NCBI GenBank assembly: GCA_002104985.1
Contig: MCGO01000050.1
Span: forward strand, 124,001 to 188,000
From: Rhizoclosmatium globosum
Lineage: Eukaryota; Chytridiomycota; Chytridiomycetes; Chytridiales; Chytriomycetaceae
Direction of reading: 5' to 3'
DNA: 64,000 nucleotides
Positions within the stretch are counted from its first letter, which is position 1. Every line of letters begins with the position of its first letter. A program made the translations under genes and the position numbers. The notes under the pieces were generated by a model that saw only the letters and a list, made by a program, of their open reading frames with translations, had not been told where the DNA came from and ran no database searches. Shown here piece by piece: positions 55,663 through 64,000 of the stretch.

Positions 55663-55905
55663 ATGTCATCCACAAGCCAAACCAAAAACCCAGCAACAGA
55701 CTGGTTACCTGATCACTCCATCCTCAAGAAGAAAGCAACTGCCAGCAGTACAGAGGTGTTGCCACTTCGTGAAAAGACTCATGAAATCTATGCATCCCAT
55801 GCTGGAGAGAAGGAACAGAAATTGAGACATTGCGCTTCAAGAGCAAGCACGATGCGCCTCTATGAAACCCATGATGATATTCCCTTCTTTTTCAATCGTG
55901 ATTAA
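55663..55905 (+). CDS. Small protein B' (inverted copy of B)
   Basis: 80 residues, MSSTSQTKNPATDW... with CASRASTMRLYETH and FFFNRD end. Only three residues differ from B (Ser/Pro, Lys/Arg, His/Arg) and about six further changes are silent, while the leader has a stop and indels relative to B. The coding frame is therefore better conserved than its surroundings. Function unknown. Confidence 0.65.
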   Translation: MSSTSQTKNPATDWLPDHSILKKKATASSTEVLPLREKTHEIYASHAGEKEQKLRHCASRASTMRLYETHDDIPFFFNRD

Positions 55906-56245
55906 TTGGATTGTATAACAATAAAGAGTTACACGTTGTATTCTCATAATGTCTAATGTTGCCTTGTCATTTGAAATGAGAAGGGCAAACTGTCAACAGA
56001 ATGAAAACAGTCACCCCACTGTCTCTTCCGGAAGAACACGGAAATGAATTCTAGCTGATATGTATTCCTCGGGGTGCACGACCCAGCTGTAAACAAATGT
56101 GGGAGGATTCTTGAGTCACAACGCGTCGAACCTTCCGATCAAGAATCACTATAAATTCACAGTGCCACACACTACCCTTTATCTCTCCACAAAAGCAACT
56201 GCCAAAACAGTCTCTTCAACTCCTCTCAAAGCAAATCGCACAAAT

Positions 56246-56464
56246 ATGCCATTTGGTCAACTCGTCGCCACGCCACCTCAGACTCCAGTCATTCTTGACC
56301 AGCCGCAAGTTACCATGCCAGTGGTAAAATCTGCAACGACAACAAAGGCTCCTGTTTCGCAGCAGATTCCACAGCCTTGTGCCTCAAGAACAAGAACACT
56401 GGATTTGTACTCCAAACATACAACAAATTCCTTTGATAATGGGAATAAAATGTGGACATTTTAA
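56246..56464 (+). CDS. Small protein A' (inverted copy of A)
   Basis: 72 residues, MPFGQLVATPPQTPVILDQP..., with a five-residue insertion (QVTMP region) relative to A and a different extreme C-terminus (NGNKMWTF against IGLSWTF). The motif CASRTRTLDLYSKH is unchanged. A TATAAAT at 56150-56156, about 95 bp upstream of the ATG, is a candidate TATA box. The corresponding A sequence has CATAAAT. Open leader codons precede the ATG, but no upstream ATG is in frame. Confidence 0.6.
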   Translation: MPFGQLVATPPQTPVILDQPQVTMPVVKSATTTKAPVSQQIPQPCASRTRTLDLYSKHTTNSFDNGNKMWTF

Positions 56465-56538
56465 TCTTCCTTTAATATTCCTTCGTAGTAAATTATAAAT
56501 AAATCCTCTTTCCTTGTTCCATCTTCTTTCAAAAAAGA

Positions 56539-59500
56539 ATGTACAACAACGGCGCGTTCGGGACCAACAATCCCCAACAGCAGCAGTATGCCTATCAGCA
56601 ACAGCAACAGTTGTTACTACAGCAACAACAACAGCAGCAACAGCAGCAACAACAGCAGCAAGGGTTCGCGTCGCAGGCCCAGTTTGGACCTGGTGGTTTC
56701 AACTCAAACATGGCTGGAATGATGCCTCAGCTCCAGCAGATGCCACAACAGCAGCAGATGCAAGGTGAGGTTTCGTGTGCGCGAGTGAAAGAGCAAGAGC
56801 AACGTGGGGAACATGCATTTTAATTGCCTCTCTTGGGCGACTTGGGTGCTTTGCCCACCGGTCAATCGCGACTAAAGAGAGTGAAAGTAGCGACGGTGGG
56901 TGGTTGCTTTGTGTGAGTTGTTGAAGGGCTGTGTAATTGGTCTTGTGGGTGTCTTTCCCGAACCTCAAACGCAGCAGCAACCAACACTCAACTGTCGCGA
57001 GTCCCTGTATGGTCGCATCAAATATTGCTTCAAGTGGTGCTTGGACTCGATTGAACGTGTTCTCATCATCTGTTTTTCCATAGGCTTCAACAGCGTTGCT
57101 CCAATGCAGTCCCAAATGGGCTTTCAGCAGCCCCAACCTCAAGTGCCCCAACAAAATATGGGCTTTGGTTCTGTTATGGGTCCTGGTGTTGCTTCGTCAA
57201 TTGGTGGAGGAATGGACTTGAGGCGATCGTCCTCTGTTAACCCTACCCCACCCTCGTTTGGAGGACGCGCAGCTAGTACGTTATCTTTAAGAACAACCTT
57301 ACCAAGGGCTGACGTTTCTTTAAGCTGCCGCTAAGCTCGACTTTATTACTCCTTCCGATCTCGAAACATTCGAAGCAACATTCCAATCAAACTCGGGCGG
57401 ACAATCACAAATTTCCGGTGCGATAACATGCAATCAAACTATGCAACTACTTACCTCCTTATTTAGCTATGGCTGCTAGAAACGTATTCGTCCAGTCCGG
57501 GCTGCCAGATGATGTTTTGGCACGGGTTTGGTTTGTGTCTTCATTGTTAAGACAAGAAGCCTAATACTCTTCAGGGATGTCTCGTCCGTTTTAAAAAATC
57601 CCGGCCTCACTTTCCCTGAATTTGCGCTGGCAATGTTCCTGATCAAACACAAACTCACTTCAGGAAGTGATATTCCAACTTCATTGCCACCGAATGTGCG
57701 TGCATCAGTCCTTGCTGCAACATCTGCGTCTCCTGCAATCGGTAATGCGAGCATCCCTCTCCCGCCATCAAATCTGTCTCGAGGCGGATCTGGAGTGGGA
57801 ATGAGCGGCGGTGGGTCTAGCACTGGATTCAACAGTAGAGTAGCCCCACCAGTCCCCAATCAGCAACGGGGACCTCAGTTGACTTCTCAGTCTCAGTCTG
57901 GTTTTGGAGCTGGCGGTCGCGGGTCAATGAGTGGCTTGAGTGGTGCAGAAAAAGGTGGAAACACTGCTGCTACATGGGCGGTTACGCCTTCTGAGAAAGC
58001 ACAATATGATACCGTTTTCAAAACATGGGATCCTAACGGGAGTGGATATATTTCAGGTATTTATTATTGGTTTTGCTTGGAAGCGCGCTTATTGTTTAAT
58101 AGGTGATCGTGCGCGACAGATTTTCATGCAGTCCGGACTCACTGATGACATCTTGGGTCATGTTTGGTATATAATTGTCTGTAATTGACCTGCACTAAAA
58201 TGCTGTGCCCATAGGTCCCTTGCCGATACTCAAAACAGTGGAAAGCTTGACAGTAACGAATTTGCAGTCGCTATGCATTTGATTTATGCAAAACGCGCTG
58301 GAAAAGACTTACCAAAGACTCTCCCTGCCAATTTAATCCCACCTAGTACTCGTGAATTGGACTCTATTGCGAGTATGATGAAGTCTCAGGTTATGAATGA
58401 CATGATGACAAAAAAACCGACTGCTCGCAATGCAGGCAATTTCATGGCAGATGATCCGTTAGCTGCAGGCTTTAGTCGATCAGGCTCTCGATCATCGCTG
58501 TCACAGCGCACAGCCACAAAAGAAGAACGCGAAGAGGAACGCAAAATTCGAGCTGCTGAATTGGAATTGAAGAAGAAGGAGCTCGCAATTGTAAACAACC
58601 GAGTTGAGGCTGCTACAACTGCCTACAAAGATATGACTAAGGATATAGATCGGGCAAAACGAGATGCAATCAATGCGCATGATGATCTAGTGTATAGCTT
58701 GGATGCGCGTGAATCTCTAATTGATCAAGTGCGAGCCATGATTCCGGACAATACCCGCGGAGCTTCCGCCGGTCCATCAATTTCTGCTGCGGAAACGCAA
58801 GTATCTCAGCTGGAGAGAGAAATTCAGGCACTTTTGAGAGACTGTAGAGAGCTTGAAAATGCTTCTACAGATCGCAAAATTAAGGATTTAAAGGCGCAAG
58901 ATATTCTACGTGGAGGATCAGGAACTGTTGCGCCATCTTCCGCTGAATCAACTGCAAGCAAAGCGAATGCATTGCTTGCGGCAAGAATGGCTGCGATGGG
59001 AATCAACTCACCAGCATTGAATGTTTCAAAATCTGTGTCTTCTAGTGGCAATTCCACTTCGAGTACCCTTGCAGCAGATATTAGACGTGTTGAAGACGCC
59101 AAAATGGCAAGTGAGCGTGAACTGGAGGATGTCGCCATTCGCGTTCGGGGATTGGTCTCATCTTTCCGAACGGTTGCACAGAAAGCAGGACCTAATGAAG
59201 GTACTGCTGCGTCTGGCGCCAAAGGCTTTAGTGCGTCTGCAGTATTATCTTCCTTGAGAAGCTGGGAACCACCTATTGAGATGAAGATCAAGTTTGAGGA
59301 AGGTGTCGGTCTTCGAAGTGAAGAAGTGCGCAAAGTTGTTCTCGATCTTAAAAACAAGACAAAGTCAAAAGGTTCTTTTGCTGCCGCATCCAGCCCTCCA
59401 GCTGCATCTAAACCATCGAGCTATGGTCAGCCAGCATCTCAAGTTTCGAATATGAATGACTACTTTTCCAAAGATAATAGTCAGTCTCGCCCAATCTCTG

Positions 59501-62500
59501 TACCTCCGCCACCTGCTCCTTCAACGGTTCCAGTCGATAATCGGCGACTTAGCAATAACCCCTTTGGCGTATTCTCGACGCCAGCCCCGGCACCAGTTCC
59601 GACCCCACCTCCAGTGACAGAAACCATTCCATCCCCAGTCCCCCGACAAGCCTTTGATTTATCATCTTCGGCGTCAGTTGGAAATGAAATCCGACGTTCA
59701 ATTGTTCCCGAACCGTCACGTCCTTCAGTTGTTGCGCCAGCAAAACCAGCTGTTGTTGCGCCTGTAAACGATGTTGTCGCACAGGCACAGGCTGCAATTC
59801 GAGCTGCTAAAGAGCGTGCAGCCGCAAGAAGTCAAAACCCTTCATCAATCACCACTGTGTCAAGTGCACCACCTCCGGTACCACCCGCTCCAGTTGTCCC
59901 CCCACATTCACAAACTGTTTCTACACCATTTGGTCTGATACCCTCAACTCCTGCGCCCAACCCGTTCTCTGGACAGACTCCAACTCCGTCAACTCCATCA
60001 ACACAATCCAATCCATTCGGTTTCCCTCCTGCTTCAACAAGTTCTGTGCCTGCCAAGGCTGTACCACCACCACCACCTGCGGCTCGAGTTCCTCCTCCTG
60101 CTCCAAAGCCAAGAACTGTCCCAACAGCTCCTATTCCTTCTGCTGTGGGTGCACCTCCACCACCATCTACCATGGGATCAGGTGTTTCAGACATAACCTC
60201 ACAAGCCGAAGATTTGATTCGTGCAGCAAAGGCAGCCCGCGGGGTTGCAGAGCCCCAAGAAGTTGTCGAGAAGAAGGAAATTGACTTGCCACAAGGGGGC
60301 AAATCGGTCAAAGACTTTAAGAACTTCAATCCATTCGGCGGTGGATTTTCAAGCTCTCCTGCGGACAAGCCGTCCGCGCCTGTGGCTGCTCCTACCTCGT
60401 CTGCCCCTGCTGATGTGATCCCATCAGCAGAGAGGGAGATGTCGGTTAAGGATTTCAAGAATTTCAATCCATTTGGGGGAGGTTTTGGAAAGAGTTCAGC
60501 CGAAACTGCAGCCGAGAACGCTTCTGTTGCTGCAAATGTGCAGGAGGTTCCATCGAGTATTCCCGTGGGAGGAGGAGCGCCACCACCACCACCCCCTCCC
60601 CCACCAACTATTTCAGCTGCGCCTAGTCTCAGTGGTCCTCCTGTGACTGGTACCCCACCACCACCACCACCCCCGCCACCTGCCACACCGTCGGCCAGTG
60701 GCGCCGCCATCAGAAGGACTCCATCACCACAACCAATCTCCCGACAAGGGAGCAATGTTAGTGCCGCTCCTGCACATAACAACTTATTGAAGAGTGCATT
60801 GATGAAAGTTCGAGGAGCTCATGCATCCGATGATGATGACGACAGTGATGAAAACAACAACGACGATGACGACGAGGATTGGGGAAGTTCCAAGAAGAAG
60901 AATTCTGTGGTCGTTCCTAAACCTCCAGCCCCAATTGTGTCATCGTTACCAACGGCTCTTGCTCCTATACTTCCTGTTGTCACATCGCCAAGTCAAGTCT
61001 CTCCCACCACATCAGCACCAGCTTCGCCTCCTCCAGCACCACCTGTTGCTGCTCCTCCAGGTTAGTGTTATTCCGTTTTTGCTAATTGTACTGACATATA
61101 GCGGGTCAGGTCCCCCATCAGGCGGTCCACCACCTCCACCACCACCTCCCCCACCTGGTGTAGGTATCGCTCCTCCTGTAAAGAAGTACGAGAGAGGAAC
61201 TCCAATTGAAGAGACCAGCTCTACTCCAGCCCGGAAACCAGAACCAAAGGACGTGGGAGGAGTTGGAGTAAACTTGTTTGCAGAGGTCGCCGCTAAGGCC
61301 AAGGCAAGGGCCGAAAAGGCTGCGGCAGCTGGTAACAACGGAATTTCTTCTAATGCACCAGTTAGTCCGCCAGCTCCGGCGTTTGACTTTTTTGCCTCAA
61401 AGCCAGCTGCCGCACCAGTGGTTGCAGAAACCCCAGCACCAGTAACACAACGTGCAAAGCCACCCCCACCACCCCCTTCCAAGACTCAAGCAAGTATTTT
61501 TGGCGCTGCAAGCGCTGCACCAGCCCCTGCCCCTGCGATTCAGGCGATTCGTAGTGATGATGATTGGGAGGTTTTGACGAAGTCAGACACTTCTCCAGTT
61601 GATGGAGCTGTTTTGGTCACCAACTCTTTCATTATGGAAGATGTCTCAATCAGTGCCCCTCTGCCGCCACCTTCAAAATCCACAAATCCATTTGGTGTGT
61701 TTGCAGGTGCAACGGCTGCGAAGCCAGCAGCAGATGACTGGATGAGCGATTTTAACAAAGTCGAATCAGTTTCAGCTGCTGATACTGATATTTTTGGTGA
61801 GAGGGTGCAGTATTTAGCGATGTGAACTAAAACAACAACAGCTCCTGTCGCGCAAAACACACAACCTTCCTTCAACGATGCATTCAGCGTTCCAGCCGCC
61901 CCTGTTATTTTGTATCAATCCAAGTGCCTGTTTGAATTTACTCCTGGGCGACCAGATGACCTTGAACTTGCTGCCAACGACATAATCAATGTTGAAAAGG
62001 AAGACGGAGACTGGTTGTTTGGTTCTACCACAACCAATCCATTCAAGAAGGGATGGTTCCCACGAAACTTTACGGAAGTGTACGACGAGGCAAAGGAGGC
62101 AGCTGAAGCAGCCGCTGCTGCTGCCGCCGCTGCCGCTGCCGCTGCGGTTCCAGTCGTCCAAAAATCAAACGAACCAATCGGAGTCGCAATAGCACAATTC
62201 GCATACTCTGCAACTCGAGATGACGAGTTGAGCGTTGAAGTGGAGGAGTTTCTCACAATCTTTGACAAGAGCGGTGGAGACTGGTGGGACGTGATGAACG
62301 AAAAGGGAGCACGTGGATTAGTTCCAGCCACTTATTTGAAAGAAGACGGAGCAAGTCCAGTTTCTGCTGTGGGTGCACCACCACTTGAACGGGAATACAG
62401 TCTCCGTGCATCGGTGCAAGGATCGCAGGATGACTCGTTCCTCTCTGCTGTGCCCAGTATGACTCGTGGATCTACTTCGCAGGCGGCTGTGTCGTCAGAA

Positions 62501-63948
62501 GGATTCCAACATTGGGCGAGTGTTGTTGATCCAAACTTGTTGGCGCAGTTGAGTATGCAAGACCGAAAGAGACAGGAAGCTATTTCGAACTTATTCAGAC
62601 GGAATGTCACTATTTGCGGGATTTGCAGTTACTTGTGGAGGTGAGAGGAGTTGTGTTTTTGTTTGTTCCCCCTCTCCAGTTTTTTTCTCACTTTTTCCTT
62701 TTCACCCCCACCCTTCAACCTCACAACAAATAGGTTTTCTATCAGCCAATGAGCCAATACCTATCACAAAACGATTTGCGAACAATTTTCGCCAATATTG
62801 AAGATATTTTGATGGTCAATATTATGATTTTCAGTGATTGGGAGGCTGCACAGTTGGAGTCTCGGTATGTTGTGACCAACATTGGAGCGCTTTTCCAGAA
62901 GCACGTAAGTATATTTTCGTGATTTACATGGAATAAGTTAGGATTGTCGCTGACACTGGGTTTGATGACAAATATAGGCTGCTGCCCTTGAATGCTACGC
63001 CATATACTGTGGAAACCAAGGAGTTGCATCAAGAGTGCTTCAAAAGAAGCGCTCAGAGATTCCAGCCCTACAAGAGTTCTTGAAGGTTTGTGCCTCGATA
63101 TTACATTATTCGTGTATTGAAAAACTTTGCTAACATTTATGCCAATAACAAAATAGAAATGCCAACAAAACCCACGTTGCCGTTCCTTGGATCTTAGTTC
63201 CTTCTTGTTACAACCTATGCAGCGTATCACACGATACATTATCTTGTTGAAGCAAATTCTGCACTACACACCACCTGAGCATCCCGAATATTCCAGTGTG
63301 ACACGTGCAGTTGAAATGGCTGATCGAGTAGCCGAACGAGTTAATGTGGCTGTAATGGCGGTAGAAAGTCGGGACAAGCTGGAAGCGATTGAAGCGCAAG
63401 TTGACTTTGCTGGATCCGACTTTGTGAGTTTTTTTATTATTTCTGATTGGAGAAACCAGTGAAACTCAATCAGTTCTCCAGATGAAGGTTGACATTTTGG
63501 GACCGTCCCACTATGGAGGGCCTCGAGGGTACTTATTTGAAAGTGCATTGGCGAAATCAAAGAGCGGCAAAAAACTGTATGGATACATTTTAACAGACAT
63601 GATTCTGCTTGTGCAACCACAGACTGGACTGTTTAAAAACTCCAACTTTGCGTATGGCTTGTATCATGCAGTTGAGTAATTTGATTTTGAGAAACGCATA
63701 CCTAAAGTGCGAATACTAAATTTGTTTTAAAAACAAAAAAAAAAAAAACACAGCCTATTTTGGTGGGTAATGCTATTCTTCGAGACGTGCCCAAGAATAT
63801 GGTGGGGAGCAAGGAGGTTGGACATGTGGACGATACGACATTCCAGATTGTGCAAGGGGACGAGGTAATTACGCTCAAGGCGCCTAGCGCAGGCATCAAG
63901 AACAAGTGGTTCTCGTACCATGAGAGCGCCAGAAAAGCGTTGAGATAA
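56539..63948 (+). CDS. Intersectin-like endocytic scaffold / Rho GEF, frameshifted in this sequence
   Basis: Fourteen exons: 56539-56764, 57084-57275, 57325-57417, 57467-57530, 57575-58056, 58103-58166, 58215-61060, 61110-61796, 61842-62640, 62734-62904, 62978-63085, 63157-63423, 63482-63670 and 63754-63948. They total 6,383 nt, one short of a multiple of three (about 2,127 residues when corrected). Order: poly-Gln start; EH1 (about 140-225); EH2 (about 325-420; FKTWDPNGSGYIS, LTDDILGHVW); coiled coil (455-600); Pro-rich region with many NPF motifs and an acidic DDEDW patch; two SH3 domains (1573-1632, 1662-1717); DH Rho-GEF (from about 1801; ELIQTECHYLRDLQLLVE); PH (to about 2115). It links clathrin coat, Arp2/3 actin and Cdc42-type signalling. 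One base is missing near 62586. Confidence 0.88.
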
Positions 63949-64000
63949 AGGGTTGTTTTGTTTTTTCTGTGGAGGCAAATGGGAAGAGTAAAGGAAAAAA

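Larger units (their letters stand above)
52930..56464 (+). repeat. Inverted duplication, copy 2 (C'-[insert]-B'-A')
   Basis: Same gene order and orientation as copy 1 read on its coding strand. Between C' (ends about 53045) and B' leader (starts about 55495) lie 2.45 kb absent from copy 1: the inverted-repeat element and the Fanzor-like remnant. Homology ends just after the A' stop. Confidence 0.8.

Noticed and set aside
56560..56665. CAG/CAA repeat as a mobile or CRISPR-like array
   Set aside because: It encodes the poly-Gln start of the intersectin-like protein, is in frame, and has no spacers.
59832..60782. 316-codon open frame on the minus strand
   Set aside because: Antisense to the proline-rich part of the intersectin-like gene. 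The Gly-rich translation is the mirror of CCN-rich sequence.

Overview
The window is eukaryotic. It is dense with genes carrying short GT-AG introns (mostly 44-80 nt), and genes on both strands are often separated by less than 150 bp. The gene content is fungal (SPT20, Mex67, WASP/Las17-type activator, vacuolar aminopeptidase Y, tyrosinase, PET123-type mS26, Asa1/GNB1L). It also includes a long rotatin-like protein, a basal-body/centriole family expected only in flagellated lineages. I infer a zoosporic (chytrid-like) fungus. This is inference from gene content; no marker rRNA is present.

Left third (1-27.8 kb), mostly housekeeping: a partial rotatin-like gene; UTP3/SAS10 (small-subunit processome); a small membrane protein divergent from the mRNA exporter MEX67; a GT31-type Golgi glycosyltransferase with a PAN-like tail; a 2-oxoglutarate/Fe(II) oxygenase; ethanolamine kinase (with a 5-nt microexon); WASP; tyrosinase; M28 aminopeptidase; SPT20 of SAGA, head-to-head with a DNAJC9-type histone chaperone (start codons 27 bp apart); and a nucleoredoxin-like protein with a ZZ zinc finger.

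Middle (27.9-48.7 kb): three tiny genes (called A, B and C here, read C-B-A on the minus strand) that share a short C-terminal motif; mitoribosomal mL41 and mS26; GNB1L/ASA1; two tandem plasma-membrane-type Ca2+-ATPases with long patches of near-identical DNA; PNO1; a low-complexity single-pass membrane protein; an alpha/beta hydrolase; a PAQR receptor; and a divergent kinase-like protein.

Right third (48.7-64 kb): a type II membrane protein with four tandem FkbM-like methyltransferase domains. Next comes an accessory patch (52.9-56.5 kb): an inverted second copy of the C-B-A cluster, split between C' and B' by about 2.4 kb. The split holds a 1.5-kb element with 148-bp terminal inverted repeats, enclosing a deleted cation-efflux gene fragment, and the intact-looking 3' half of a Fanzor/TnpB-like RuvC gene. 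The window ends with a 2,127-residue intersectin-like protein (EH-EH-coiled coil-proline rich-SH3-SH3-DH-PH), interrupted by a single-base frameshift at the start of its DH domain.

The most novel material is the A/B/C family with its shared motif, its inverted duplication, the inverted-repeat element and Fanzor remnant inside that duplication, and the four-domain methyltransferase. All gene models were spliced by eye from GT-AG sites, phase matching and family similarity recalled from knowledge. No search was run.
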